A stretch of DNA of 64,000 bases from Desulfoluna limicola (GCF_021654575.1 NZ_AP024488.1:62001-126000); one strand, 5' to 3'; positions 19,042-27,965 are shown, counted from the first letter of the stretch. The notes: generated by a model from the sequence alone, not told the origin. Translations and numbers: made by a program.

Positions 19042-19193
19042 GCCTCCGGCGGCCCTGCGGGGGGCAAGTTTCTCTAAAATTTGACAAACAGGTCTTTGCC
19101 GTGCTTTCCAGAGAATTTTTGCGGGCACAGCCCGCCAGCGAATGTGGAGGGCCTATGGAACGACGGTCGGGAGCATTCGCGAACCTGGAGGTT
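19042..19193. repeat. GCCTCCGGCGG-family element (copy i)
   Basis: Left box exact with hairpin GGCCCTGCGGGGGGC, the TTTGACAAACAGGTC block, then GGGCACAGCCCGCCAGCGAATGT and GCATTCGCGAACCTGGAGG. The right end is truncated and abuts the stop codon of the selenoprotein gene at 19194. Confidence 0.8.
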
Positions 19194-19841
19194 TTATTCA
19201 TCCGGGGAGATGGCGGAGATAATCTCCCTGGGGTCAGGCCGGTTTGTGTAGTCGGGGTTGGCTTCTGCTCTCATGATATCGCCTCGGTTGTCCACGATAA
19301 ACCGCGCCGGGATGGGGAGTTCCCATGAATCATCCCCGTTGAAACGCTCAAGGTCGATTCCGAATTCCATGTACAGCTTCTTCAGCTGTTGAGGAAGCCG
19401 GTACACCACGCCAAACTCGGCCGCGACCTTATTGTGGGGATCGGTCAGAATCGGGAAGGTGAGGCCGTGTTTTTTGGCAAGTTGCTTGGAGTATTTGGCC
19501 TGTTGGGGGGAGATGGCCACAAGGGTGGACCCAAGGGATGTCATGGCTTGGACAACTTCCTGCAGAGCTTCCAGCTCCAGGTTGCAGTACGGTCACCAGG
19601 CACCCCTGTAAAAACTGACAACAAGGGGGCCTTTGGCCAGCAGCTCTGCGCTACTGACGAGTTCTCCCGATGCATCGGAAAGCGTGAAGGCGGGTGCTTG
19701 CTGCCCTGGCTTGCGGATGTGCTCCAATATATCGGATGCCACCAGGTCGCGGGTCGCTTGGTTCATGACCTCGAGTGCCTCTTTTGGGGCGCTTGCCTCA
19801 AACTCATTTTTCAAGGCGTGTAATTTGTCGTTCAGTTTCAT
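19194..19841 (-). CDS. peroxiredoxin-like (AhpC/TSA) selenoprotein, Sec83 encoded by TGA
   Basis: 215 residues when the in-frame TGA (19593-19595) is read as selenocysteine. The thioredoxin-fold sequence runs through the TGA without a frame change: VVSFYRGAW-U-PYCNLELEALQ. In this Prx-like family the same place reads FYRGGWCPYCN, so the TGA stands exactly at the catalytic cysteine and gives a UxxC redox pair. Both flanks keep the family pattern (HGLTFPILTDPHNKVA; IPARFIVDNRGDI). A hairpin with a GGA apical loop follows the TGA at bacterial SECIS distance (19560-19587). Start ATG 19841 with GAGG six bases upstream. Probable role: thiol-dependent reduction of peroxides. A plain stop, giving an 82-residue fragment, is less likely. 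Confidence 0.87.
19560..19587 (-). promoter_or_regulatory. candidate bacterial SECIS element of the peroxiredoxin-like gene
   Basis: Read on the minus strand, CTGCA pairs with TGCAG and GAGCT with AGCTC, with a 5' bulge ACCTG and apical loop GGA. The apical loop begins 20 bases after the TGA. A G in the loop and a position within about 16-37 bases of the UGA are known features of SelB-binding bacterial SECIS elements. Confidence 0.65.
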
Positions 19842-20619
19842 GGACGGCCTCATTCTTATGGGTTCGGTGCCGCACACCAAGGGAGAGGATACAGGAGGAG
19901 GTGAAGAGGAGACGCTCCATGAAAGCGCGGGGCAACGGGGTTGTTTTAGCGGCGGTGTGTTAGCCGGTCGCTCCGAGGAATCAGGGCGATTGGCTCTTTG
20001 GAAAATCCATGTCCGGGAACCAAATGCTTCATGATATCACACCTCCGAGTCGGGACAAAGGGGGGAGGGGCTCCCTCCTGTTATCGCATGACGCATAACA
20101 GCTCGCCATTTATGGTGCGCGTGAGTGGGTTTTTAAGATGACCACGGGCACTGCCTGAAAAGGTAAATGAGCAGAAAACCAACACATGACGAAGCCCATT
20201 TGGAGGGGTTGAGTGAAAAAACGATGTAATTTCAACGATATCTATAGGCTATGCTCAATGTGGTGGTAGCTTTGGTTTTCATCGGGTGAGAGATCATGAT
20301 TTGGAAGACCATACCACTTGATATTATCAGCGGTTATTTGAACGGAACGATTCGACATTTGTTTACTCAAATCTAAATGAACACTTGCCGTTTTAGATGG
20401 CTTATTTATAGTATCACAGGCATTGAGGTTATCGCCATGTCGAGAATATCTCCCCCTACCCAGATCTTCCGGGCGTTTATGCGGGTGCTATTTGAACATG
20501 CTTTGCTTACTGTTTTTAAGACGAAATATGTCATCTCTTAGATAACGATTCAGTAAGCCTCCGGTGATTTGATGTTGTTTTTAATGCAACTGGCTGTAAA
20601 TAAAGGTAAAGGTAGGTTG
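19842..20619. other. lower-GC intergenic stretch without a gene
   Basis: No credible ORF, RNA or repeat element is seen. Base composition becomes clearly AT-richer from about 20030 onward and remains so to about 22100. Confidence 0.55.
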
Positions 20620-21627
20620 ATGAACGTGATGTCGGTTCTTGTTATTCGGTGTGGTGCACTCGGCGATTTGATTTGTTCTACAAGTGTAATTGATGCCGTT
20701 AAACGCCAGTTTGGTGAAAGCACAGTCATTGATTATGTGTGCTCACCGGGCCCTGGCTCTTTGTTTTCACTGGACCATAGGGTAAACAAGGTTTATGGCT
20801 TGAAGCACGGAAAGGTACCTGTTTGGCTGAGTACCGATAAGAGAAAAATTGTCCGCACTTCGAAGGAAACGGCCTATGACATACTGATAAATTTTGGAAG
20901 TGGTAAGCAGTTTAAGAGCTTGGTGGACAGTATCCATGCAAAAACAAAAGTGGGCTTTCATTGCGGTAAAATTGACATTCCGGGTGGTCTGCATATGGTT
21001 GAGGGCCTGAAGTGCGTCCTGCGTGGGCTGATTGATGAAGACAACCTCACAAAGGCAGCACCATCCATCATGGGGTCGCCGGTTGCTGCGATGAAAGAAA
21101 AATACGGATTGAAGGACCGATATATCGTGCTCAGTCCGAGCAACTCACATCACAGCCGGAATACAATGAATCATCGTGCTTGGCGGGATGACCATTGGGT
21201 GGAGCTGATGCACATGCTAAGTGAGGATGTGCAGGTTGTCCTTGTGGGGAGTCGTGGCGAAGAACGTTTTTTTAATGCGTTGAAGCCATATCCGGCATCT
21301 GTTGTTGACCTGGTGGGTAAAACATCCCTTGCGGACTTGATCGGGGTAGTGGATGGCGCGAGGGGGCTCATCTCAACCGATACCGGGACAGCACACATGG
21401 CTTCGGCAACAAACACCGATGTCTTTGCACTTATTGGCCCGACTCCGGCCCATGAGACCGGACCATACCAAAGTCCAATAAATACGGTGCATATTATTTC
21501 AAAACACCTTCCCTGCAGCCCGTGCTACAAAACGGAGGTGATGTCCAACTGTCAGGACAATCGTTGCATGACAGAAATTTCAGCGATTGATGTTTATGAT
21601 CGGGTAAAATCGTCGTGTCTGGTCTGA
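20620..21627 (+). CDS. glycosyltransferase family 9 (heptosyltransferase-like)
   Basis: 335 residues. The N-terminal VLVIRCGALGDLICSTSVID is the GT9 start, similar to WaaF/WaaC (xIRxxxxGDxxxxxP). The C-terminal donor site shows GLISTDTGTAHMASATNTDVFALIGPT, the conserved D/S-TG-x-H-x-A motif, then CSPCYKTEVMSNCQDNRCM, the cysteine-rich tail common in heptosyltransferases. It would add heptose or a related sugar from the cytoplasmic face during LPS core or glycan assembly. It stands alone and its codon use is AT-richer than its neighbours, which suggests transfer. Start by AGGTAGG upstream of ATG 20620; alternatives at 20569 and 20629. Confidence 0.88.
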   Translation: MNVMSVLVIRCGALGDLICSTSVIDAVKRQFGESTVIDYVCSPGPGSLFSLDHRVNKVYGLKHGKVPVWLSTDKRKIVRTSKETAYDILINFGSGKQFKSLVDSIHAKTKVGFHCGKIDIPGGLHMVEGLKCVLRGLIDEDNLTKAAPSIMGSPVAAMKEKYGLKDRYIVLSPSNSHHSRNTMNHRAWRDDHWVELMHMLSEDVQVVLVGSRGEERFFNALKPYPASVVDLVGKTSLADLIGVVDGARGLISTDTGTAHMASATNTDVFALIGPTPAHETGPYQSPINTVHIISKHLPCSPCYKTEVMSNCQDNRCMTEISAIDVYDRVKSSCLV

Positions 21628-21791
21628 TGGCTTGACTATGGCAGTTTTTAATCACTCGATTAAAGACCCGGTTGGACACACCGCGGCCCATGAAAACCTC
21701 ACCGAAGACATTTCATGTCGGGTGAGATCATCACCTCACGCATTCTAGTGTACATATCGTCAAGCCCAATTTCGTTTATTTATGAGGCCTC

Positions 21792-22016
21792 GTGTCTACG
21801 GTTGAGATTGCCTTTTTAATGCGTGTATTGGGCTTTGTTTGTGTATGCCTCAATAGAAGGTGGGGTATGGTAATTGAATTGCTTGGGGCGGTGGGGCTGC
21901 CTTTTGTAAAACGGAATAAATCAGGTGTTGGCAAGCCGTCTAAAGCCAAGGTCAGGCTCAGGTGGGATAAACCGGATTATATTTTGCCGGAGCCTTACAG
22001 GCTTTTTCGGAAATAA
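21792..22016 (+). CDS. possible small hypothetical protein
   Basis: A 74-codon frame from GTG (or shorter from the ATG at 21819), ending KVRLRWDKPDYILPEPYRLFRK, which is basic and proline-rich. No family is recognised, the ribosome site is poor and the region is otherwise non-coding. It may be the remnant of a larger gene. Confidence 0.25.
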   Translation: MSTVEIAFLMRVLGFVCVCLNRRWGMVIELLGAVGLPFVKRNKSGVGKPSKAKVRLRWDKPDYILPEPYRLFRK

Positions 22017-22127
22017 GGTTTGCCGACGATCCATCAGAACATTGAGATTGTCAGAGCACCATTAGTGAATGGTCAAAACGTCCAATAGGCAAAGCATCGT
22101 GTTGCCTTAGTCTAAAATGACACCCCT

Positions 22128-22850
22128 TTAATCTTTGCCGTGCACCTCCAGTATGGCGGCGACCAGCTTTTCTCCTGCTTTTTTAATATGCGTGCGCATC
22201 GCCGATTGAGCTGCATCGACATCATGAGCCTCGATTGCATCCATAATTGCTTCGTGCTCTGCCGCAACGTGCTCCCTGCCCCAGTCAAACCTGTATTTCT
22301 GCTCCATCCAGTGACGAACAGGCTGCCGTATTTCAAAGAAGAATCGTGCCAGAACTGGGTTATGACAGGCATTGGCTATGGCCGTATGAAACCCAAGGTC
22401 AGCCGCGATAAAATCATGACCAATGGAACTCGATGGGATCATGTTCGCATGTTGCTTTTTGATCTCGGCGATATCTTCAGCTGTAGCCCTTTCCGCCGCA
22501 AACTTTGCGATGCTTTGCTCAAGGTCAACTCGTGCTTCAACCAGGTCCCGGACTGACTCCCGCCCCATTGTTATCAGAGTCAACCCAAGGGCTCTGGACT
22601 CGGTCATGGCACTTGAGCTTTTCAATCGTGTTCCGTCCCCGGGCCTGACAGTAAGCAGGCCAATGAGTTCAAGGGCTCCTATCGCTTCTCGAACGGAACT
22701 CCTTCCCACCCCGAACAATTCCATAAGCTGGGGCTCTGGGGGCAATTTGTCTCCGGGCTTTAACTCGCCGCTTAAAATCATGGAGATCAAGCAGTCGGTG
22801 ACTTGGACGCTGAGGCGTTTGAGCTTGGGTTTTTGAGAGGTATATTCCAT
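22128..22850 (-). CDS. GntR-family transcriptional regulator, FadR/FCD subfamily
   Basis: 240 residues. The N-terminal winged helix has LKPGDKLPPEPQLMELFGVGRSSVREAIGALELIGLL, the GntR signature. The C-terminal helical FCD domain holds metal/effector residues in FHTAIANACHNPVL and EHEAIMDAIEAHDVDAA (Asp/His pattern). FCD regulators usually repress genes for uptake and catabolism of organic acids (lactate, gluconate, galactonate). It is divergent from the PPC-domain gene, and a TGGT-NNN-ACCA palindrome of FadR type lies between them, so it probably controls that gene and perhaps itself. Confidence 0.93.
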   Translation of the reverse strand: MEYTSQKPKLKRLSVQVTDCLISMILSGELKPGDKLPPEPQLMELFGVGRSSVREAIGALELIGLLTVRPGDGTRLKSSSAMTESRALGLTLITMGRESVRDLVEARVDLEQSIAKFAAERATAEDIAEIKKQHANMIPSSSIGHDFIAADLGFHTAIANACHNPVLARFFFEIRQPVRHWMEQKYRFDWGREHVAAEHEAIMDAIEAHDVDAAQSAMRTHIKKAGEKLVAAILEVHGKD

Positions 22851-22920
22851 GGTTGAGACAATTATACAATATATTCATAAGATTCAAGGGCAAAGTTGGG
22901 CTATTGCTGCATCAGAGTGG

Positions 22921-22933
22921 GTGGTTTCACCAC
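22921..22933. promoter_or_regulatory. FadR-type operator palindrome
   Basis: GTGGTTTCACCAC is a perfect 5+3+5 palindrome that includes TGGT-TTC-ACCA, the form known for FadR-subfamily GntR operators (TNGTNNNACNA). It lies between the gntR gene and the PPC gene, just upstream of a sigma-70-like -35 box. Confidence 0.6.
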
Positions 22934-22940
22934 AGACCAA

Positions 22941-22969
22941 TTGACAAAAATAATGGGGTGGTGAATAGT
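22941..22969 (+). promoter_or_regulatory. sigma-70-like promoter of the PPC-domain gene
   Basis: A perfect -35 TTGACA (22941-22946), a 17-base spacer and AATAGT as a weak -10 (22964-22969). The GntR operator ends eight bases upstream. Confidence 0.5.
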
Positions 22970-23048
22970 TGTTTCAAACATCAGATGTTTAGATGTTTAG
23001 ATTGTGGGATGTTTTTCTCTTTATTGATACCATGCAAAGGAGTTGCAC

Positions 23049-23468
23049 ATGGAATACGTACGCTACGGGTCTAAATTGCTCGTCAGGCTTGATCCTGGCG
23101 AGGAAGTCCTCGCGAGCCTGACCTCGGTGTGTCGCAAAGGAAACATCGCCTTAGGCAGTATTTCCGGCATTGGCGCAGTCAACAAGGCCAAGGTGGGGTT
23201 GTTCAACCCCACAACAAAGAACTATCATTCGACGACATTTGAGGGAAACTTCGAAGTGACGGGACTTTCGGGAAATGTTTCACAAATGAACGGTGAGGTG
23301 TACCTGCACCTGCACGCCACACTTGCCGATGGTGAGCATAACGCGTTCGGTGGGCATTTGAATGAGGCTTGGGTCAGTGCCACAGCTGAAATCTGTATTG
23401 ATGTCGTGAATGGCACAGTCGGTCGTAAATTCAACGAGGCAATTGGCCTGAACCTACTTGAGTTTTAA
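23049..23468 (+). CDS. PPC-domain (DUF296) protein
   Basis: 139 residues covering a single PPC (plants and prokaryotes conserved) domain: GEEVLASLTSVCRKGNIALGSISGIGAV, then VYLHLHATLADGEHNAFGGHL, the His-rich trimer motif. Bacterial members are small trimeric cytoplasmic proteins with a likely metal site; some are linked to DNA binding, but the biochemical role is not settled. AAAGGAG seven bases before ATG 23049 fixes the start. It is divergent from the GntR regulator and probably under its control. Confidence 0.88.
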   Translation: MEYVRYGSKLLVRLDPGEEVLASLTSVCRKGNIALGSISGIGAVNKAKVGLFNPTTKNYHSTTFEGNFEVTGLSGNVSQMNGEVYLHLHATLADGEHNAFGGHLNEAWVSATAEICIDVVNGTVGRKFNEAIGLNLLEF

Positions 23469-23592
23469 GTTCACACATGTGCCCTTTCCTTGGGGCACTC
23501 AGTTATAAAGACAGTTTTGTTTTGAGGGCATTGCGCGGTGTCTTTTGCATCAAAAGGACATACGTTATCCCTTTGATATCCCAAGCCCCAAA

Positions 23593-23626
23593 ACAAAAAA
23601 TCCGCAGCATCCTGAGATGCTGCGGA
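23593..23626 (-). terminator. intrinsic terminator after tRNA-Leu
   Basis: On the minus strand TCCGCAGCATC pairs with GATGCTGCGGA around TCAG, followed by a T run (ATTTTTTGTTTT). It lies 18 bases past the tRNA 3' end. It may also stop the convergent PPC-gene transcript. Confidence 0.9.
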
Positions 23627-23643
23627 TCGACTTGTCTTTTGGG

Positions 23644-23730
23644 TGGTACCGGAGGTCGGAATCGAACCGACAAGGAGTTGCCCCCGGCGGATTTTGAATC
23701 CGCTGCGTTTACCAATTTCACCACTCCGGC
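23644..23730 (-). tRNA. tRNA-Leu (anticodon CAA)
   Basis: 87 nt with encoded CCA. Acceptor GCCGGAG/CTCCGGT (G-U first pair), anticodon stem GCGGA/TCCGC with loop TTCAAAA, a long class II variable arm and T-loop GGTTCGATTCC. Type, size and variable arm fit leucine. It borders the lower-GC stretch at 20.0-23.5 kb. Confidence 0.95.
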
Positions 23731-23770
23731 ACACAGAAGGCTTTTTATGTAAATTTGATTCGAATGTCAA

Positions 23771-24418
23771 TCAAAATGATGTCAATGTATCAACAATGGC
23801 GTGGATGTCCGCAGCAGGGGTTGATCCTTCGCGAAGAATCCTGATGGGGGTGGAGGTGACATCCACGACCGTGGAGCCGGCTCCTCCCTTCAAGCACCCG
23901 GCATCGAGGATGAGATCTGCCCCGTTTACGATGCGTGGGTCCAGGTCTTGGACATCCGATACACCGCCTTCCTTCGAGATATTGGCGCTGGTGCCGGTGA
24001 TGGGAAAGGGCACGGCTTCTGTTACGGCCCGGGTCACGGGATGGGAGGGGACCCTCAGCCCCACCTTTCCGGTTCCGGCCGTGATGACGTCGGGGATGGA
24101 GGGGGCGGCATTGAAAACCAGGGTGAGCTTTCCAGGCCATAGGTGTTTCATCAGGGCCTCGGCTTCCGGGGATATTTCAGTGACCAGGGCGTCCACAGCC
24201 TCCCGGTCCTTGATGAGCAGAAGGATGGGGTTGGTCAGGGGGCGCTCTTTGATGGCGAAGACCCTTTTTACCGCAGCCTCGTCAAAGGCGTTGGCCGCCA
24301 TGCCGTAGAGGCAGAGGGTGGGGATCACCACGCAGCCGCCTTTGGTCAGGATGTCGGTTGTTCTGCTGAGGAGTTCCGCGGTTGGTTTTTCTGCTGTAAC
24401 GGGATGAATGGTGCCCAT
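23771..24418 (-). CDS. L-threonylcarbamoyladenylate synthase family (Sua5/YciO/YrdC)
   Basis: 215 residues of a single YrdC domain: KGGCVVIPTLCLYGMAANAFDEAAVKRVFAIKERP and the KGRP-like KERPLTNP binding site, then PGKLTLVF and PITGTSANISKEGG. Family members make threonylcarbamoyl-AMP from threonine, bicarbonate and ATP for the t6A base of ANN-decoding tRNAs. YciO-type paralogues are alike in sequence, so the exact role is not certain. Usual PT(E/D)T is PTLC here. ATG 24418 is preferred over the TTG at 24433. Confidence 0.88.
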   Translation of the reverse strand: MGTIHPVTAEKPTAELLSRTTDILTKGGCVVIPTLCLYGMAANAFDEAAVKRVFAIKERPLTNPILLLIKDREAVDALVTEISPEAEALMKHLWPGKLTLVFNAAPSIPDVITAGTGKVGLRVPSHPVTRAVTEAVPFPITGTSANISKEGGVSDVQDLDPRIVNGADLILDAGCLKGGAGSTVVDVTSTPIRILREGSTPAADIHAIVDTLTSF

Positions 24419-24462
24419 GGGGTGGTATTCCAAATGGTTTAATGAAAGGGGACGCTCTTTTT

Positions 24463-24621
24463 GCCTGCGGCGGCCATGGGGTTACCCCCTGGACCTCAGG
24501 TTGAGAATGGGTTCGCCCCTCGTTTCTGGGGGCGAACTCGTTCGCGGAGGCTTTTTTAAAATCTCAAAACTTGTGTGTCAAACGTTTCAAAAGTTTGGCC
24601 CCCGGCAGGGCTGCCGGAGGC
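24463..24621. repeat. GCCTCCGGCGG-family element (copy j)
   Basis: Diverged boxes (GCCTGCGGCGG left, CTGCCGGAGGC right). Left hairpin CCATGGGG-tta-CCCCCTGG; centre GCCCCTCGTTTCTGGGGGCG; right module TGTCAAACGTTTCAAAAGTTTGGCCCCCGGCAGGGC in pieces. It lies between purDE and the sua5-type gene. Confidence 0.85.
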
Positions 24622-24636
24622 GATTCTTTTTTCAGT

Positions 24637-26418
24637 TTAGCCGAACTTGAGTTTCTGGTTCAGCCTGTCGGACTTGGCTTCCACTTCGGCTGCCAGGTCT
24701 TTTTTGTATTCGGCCATGAGGTCCGCCATGAGGGGGTCGCCGATGGAGAGCATCTGCACGGCAAGGATGCCGGCGTTTTTTGCGCCGGGTTTGCCGATGG
24801 CCACGGTGGCCACGGGAACTCCGGGAGGCATCTGTACGGTGGAGAGGAGGGCGTCCATGCCGTTGAGGGCCGATGAGTCCACGGGTACCCCGATGACGGG
24901 CAGGGTGGTGTGGGCAGCCATAACGCCGGCAAGGTGAGCGGCGTGGCCGGCGGCGGCGATGATCACCTGCAGGCCGCGCTCACGGGCGTTCATGGCAAAG
25001 TCTGCGGCCACAAAGGGGGTGCGGTGGGCCGAGGCCACCATGAACTCGTAGGGCACGCCGAACTTGCGCAGGATTTCTGTTGCGCCTTTCATGGTTTCGT
25101 AGTCGGAGTCGCTGCCCATGATGATGCCGACGCGGGCCTTGGTGGCAAGGTGAGCCAGGGCGCGTCCGCCGATATCGGTACGATGGAAGGCCTTGGTCCA
25201 GGAGATTTTGTCCACGGCCTTGTATGCTTTGTTGATGGCACGCTTCACGTCGCTTCCCAGGGCGGTGACGCCCAGGACACGCCCGCCTGAGGAGATGACC
25301 TTGTTGCCGCGAAGGGCGGTGCCTGCGTGGAATACCTCAAGGTCGTTGATGGAGGATGTCTCTTCAAGGCCCTTGATGACGTTGCCCTTGCGATAGGTAC
25401 CGGGGTATCCTCCGGAGGCCATGACAACGCAGACGGCGGCGCGTTCATCGATCTCGATGGTGTGCTGGTCAAGGGTACCGTCGGTGGTGGCTTCCATGAG
25501 GTCGACGATGTCGTTTTTCACGCGCATCATGAGGGGCTGGCACTCGGGATCGCCAAAGCGGGCGTTGAACTCCAGAACCTTGATGCGGTCCCGGTCGATC
25601 ATGAGGCCGGCATAGAGGACGCCTTTGAATGGAATTCCCTCGTTGGCCATGCCTTCCACTGTGGGGATCATCACCTCTTTCATGATCTTGTCGTGCATGT
25701 ACTTGTCGATGATGGGGGCGGGTGAGTACGCGCCCATGCCACCGGTGTTGGGACCCTGGTCTCCGTCAAAGGCACGTTTGTGGTCCTGGGAGGTGGGCAG
25801 GGGAAGGACGGTTTTGCCATCGGTGAAGGCAAGGAAGGAGACTTCTTCGCCTTCCAGTCGCTCTTCGATGACCACGCGGGCTCCGGCATCCCCGAAGGCC
25901 TTATCCTTCATGATCTCTTTGAGGGCCGCATCCGCTTCTTTGGGGGTGCTGCAGACAATGACCCCTTTGCCGGCTGCCAGGCCGTCGGCCTTGACCACCA
26001 CATTGCCCTCGAATTCGGCCATGTATTTTGCGGCGGTGTCATAGCTGGTAAAGCTCCGGCCAGTGGCGGTGGGAACGCCGTAGCGGTTCATGATCTTTTT
26101 GGAAAAAGCCTTGCTTGCCTCGAGTTGGGCGGCCTTTTTGGACGCGCCGAACACTTTCAGCCCTTTTTTCTCGAAGATGTCCACGATGCCTTCGGCCAGG
26201 GGCGCCTCGGGGCCGACCACGGTGAAGTCAATCTCATTTTCCTGGGCGAACGCCAGGAGAGCAGGGATGTCGTCAGATGCAATGTCCACGCAGGTTGCCA
26301 GGTCGGCGATGCCCGCATTCCCCGGTGCACAAAACACCTCATTCACCTTCGCGCTCTGGGTGATCTTCCATACCAGAGAGTGCTCTCTGCCTCCGCTGCC
26401 TACAACCAGTACCTTCAT
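24637..26418 (-). CDS. purD-purE: PurD-PurE fusion: phosphoribosylamine-glycine ligase and N5-CAIR mutase
   Basis: 593 residues in one frame. Residues 1 to about 420 are GAR synthetase: [15 protein letters not shown], the ATP-grasp stretch [38 protein letters not shown] and [12 protein letters not shown]. From about 427 a class I PurE follows: [37 protein letters not shown], then [21 protein letters not shown]. It thus joins step 2 (PRA + glycine + ATP to GAR) and a later step (N5-CAIR to CAIR) of purine synthesis. No PurK is seen in the window. GAGG eight bases before ATG 26418 favours it over ATG 26424. It follows ddl by 87 bases. Confidence 0.95.
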   Translation of the reverse strand: MKVLVVGSGGREHSLVWKITQSAKVNEVFCAPGNAGIADLATCVDIASDDIPALLAFAQENEIDFTVVGPEAPLAEGIVDIFEKKGLKVFGASKKAAQLEASKAFSKKIMNRYGVPTATGRSFTSYDTAAKYMAEFEGNVVVKADGLAAGKGVIVCSTPKEADAALKEIMKDKAFGDAGARVVIEERLEGEEVSFLAFTDGKTVLPLPTSQDHKRAFDGDQGPNTGGMGAYSPAPIIDKYMHDKIMKEVMIPTVEGMANEGIPFKGVLYAGLMIDRDRIKVLEFNARFGDPECQPLMMRVKNDIVDLMEATTDGTLDQHTIEIDERAAVCVVMASGGYPGTYRKGNVIKGLEETSSINDLEVFHAGTALRGNKVISSGGRVLGVTALGSDVKRAINKAYKAVDKISWTKAFHRTDIGGRALAHLATKARVGIIMGSDSDYETMKGATEILRKFGVPYEFMVASAHRTPFVAADFAMNARERGLQVIIAAAGHAAHLAGVMAAHTTLPVIGVPVDSSALNGMDALLSTVQMPPGVPVATVAIGKPGAKNAGILAVQMLSIGDPLMADLMAEYKKDLAAEVEAKSDRLNQKLKFG

Positions 26419-26505
26419 GTCCATATCCTCTCAATACACGGGTTTACATAAACGACATTCATTAAGCCTGAAAGCCCTTTGATGTTCAGGGCCGATTCGT
26501 ATGTG

Positions 26506-27450
26506 TTACAGGTGCTCTTTCCCCGACTCCAGAGCCAGCTCGATGAGCCGGTCCAGAAGGGTTGAAAAGGAGAAGTTTGCAGCCTTGGCTGCCCGGGGCA
26601 GGAGGCTGGTCCGGGTCATGCCCGGAATGGTGTTGGTTTCCAGAACGAAAAGCTCTTCTCCCTGAAGCATCATGTCGGTGCGGCTGTAGCCCTTGAGGTG
26701 CAGGGCTCGGTGTGCTCTTTCGGAGAGGTCCATGACGCGTGCGGTGAGGGCTTCGCTGATACGGGCCGGGCAGATCTCGGTGGTGGCTCCGGGGGTGTAC
26801 TTGGCCTCGTAATCGAAGTAGGTGCTGTCGCCCTCAGGGATGATCTCAATGACAGGAAGGGCCTTGGGCTCATCGTTGCCCAGGACGCCGCAGGTGAGTT
26901 CGATGCCGTCGACAAAGGCTTCAATCACCACGTGATCATCGAAGGTAAGGCTCTGGGTCACTGCCTCGGCAAGGTCCTCCGCCTGGGAGACGCGGAACAT
27001 GCCCAGGCTGGATCCACCGCAGGCGGGCTTCACAAAGAGAGGCAGGCCCAGTTTTGCTACGGTGGCTTCGGGGTCAAAGGGCTTCCCTTTTTGAACCTCA
27101 ATGAAGTCGGGGGTGGGAATGCCGGCATCTGTGTAGAGCTGCTTGGAGAGGGTCTTGTTCATGGCAATGGCGCTTCCAAGGACGCCGGACCCCTGGTAGG
27201 GGATCTTCAGCAGATCGAGAAGGCCTTGGATTGTGCCATCCTCACCTGGGGAGCCGTGGAGGAGGATCAGGGCGACATCGAGCTTTCCGGCATCGCGTAC
27301 CAGGGCGTCGAGCCCATCTTTGGGGTCGTATTCAAAAATGGTGTAGCGTTCCTGGTTCAAGGCGGCCAGGGCTTCTTTTCCGCTTACCAGAGAGACATCC
27401 CGCTCAGGGGAGGTGCCTCCGTAGATTACTGCAAGGTTCAGCTTGTTCAT
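26506..27450 (-). CDS. ddl: D-alanine-D-alanine ligase
   Basis: 314 residues. The N-terminal VIYGGTSPERDVSLVSG, the LLHGSPGEDGTIQGLLDLLKIPY block, the ATP-grasp LPLFVKPACGGSSLGM and the C-terminal FVLETNTIPGMTRTSLLPRAA identify Ddl. It makes the D-Ala-D-Ala dipeptide that MurF (59539-60933) adds to the peptidoglycan precursor. In many bacteria ddl sits in the dcw cluster; here it is 30 kb away, in an apparent operon with a DUF1992 gene (33 bases upstream) and purDE. Confidence 0.95.
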   Translation of the reverse strand: MNKLNLAVIYGGTSPERDVSLVSGKEALAALNQERYTIFEYDPKDGLDALVRDAGKLDVALILLHGSPGEDGTIQGLLDLLKIPYQGSGVLGSAIAMNKTLSKQLYTDAGIPTPDFIEVQKGKPFDPEATVAKLGLPLFVKPACGGSSLGMFRVSQAEDLAEAVTQSLTFDDHVVIEAFVDGIELTCGVLGNDEPKALPVIEIIPEGDSTYFDYEAKYTPGATTEICPARISEALTARVMDLSERAHRALHLKGYSRTDMMLQGEELFVLETNTIPGMTRTSLLPRAAKAANFSFSTLLDRLIELALESGKEHL

Positions 27451-27483
27451 GGGGTCTCTGTCCTGATGGGGCGAAAAGCCCCG

Positions 27484-27867
27484 TTAACCGTTCTGTTTTT
27501 TTTCGAGCTTGCTGATTACGTCCTCTTCATAGTCCTCAGGGATGTTGAACACATCCGGGGAGCGCCCTTCGCGGAGGCGTTTGGACTTGAGGAACCGGAT
27601 ACGCTTCATGGCACGGTATTTTTCGGCGAGGTCGTCACTCTCCCGCAGCAGATCTTCGGTGCGCCTTATCTCGACATGCTCTTCCAGCTCACGTGGCACA
27701 CAGCCGGCGTTTTTAAGGATCTTGTGAGCAAGGCGCAGGTCTTCGGGGACCCGGCTGTCATCTTCAATGTGCAGGGGTTTTCCGCGGCCGGGAAGGTTGT
27801 CGAGCTTGCCTTCCTTCTGGGCTGACAGAATTTTCTCTTCAATGATGCGGTCAAAACCGATGCTCAT
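27484..27867 (-). CDS. DUF1992 (DnaJ subfamily C member 28-like) protein
   Basis: 127 residues. The domain core is FDRIIEEKILSAQKEGKLDNL followed by PGRGKPLHIEDD and VPEDLRLAHKILKNAGCVPRELE, characteristic of DUF1992. Despite the DnaJC28 name there is no J domain. It is small, charged and cytoplasmic with no known activity. The ATG at 27867 begins the conserved part; the open extension to 27954 is not conserved-looking. It is probably first gene of the DUF1992-ddl-purDE unit. Confidence 0.85.
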   Translation of the reverse strand: MSIGFDRIIEEKILSAQKEGKLDNLPGRGKPLHIEDDSRVPEDLRLAHKILKNAGCVPRELEEHVEIRRTEDLLRESDDLAEKYRAMKRIRFLKSKRLREGRSPDVFNIPEDYEEDVISKLEKKQNG

Positions 27868-27965
27868 GGTGTTTCGGATATCCTGAAGCAGAGGTGTTTG
27901 AGTGTAACATGTTGTATAGACAAACTGAATGCGTTTACGCGTTCCGGGTGGCACAAATGCCTGGT

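Noticed and set aside
19593..19595. Frameshift or nonsense pseudogene in the peroxiredoxin-like gene
   Set aside because: Both parts are in the same frame, the stop is TGA at the catalytic Cys place, and a SECIS-like hairpin follows; selenocysteine explains it better.
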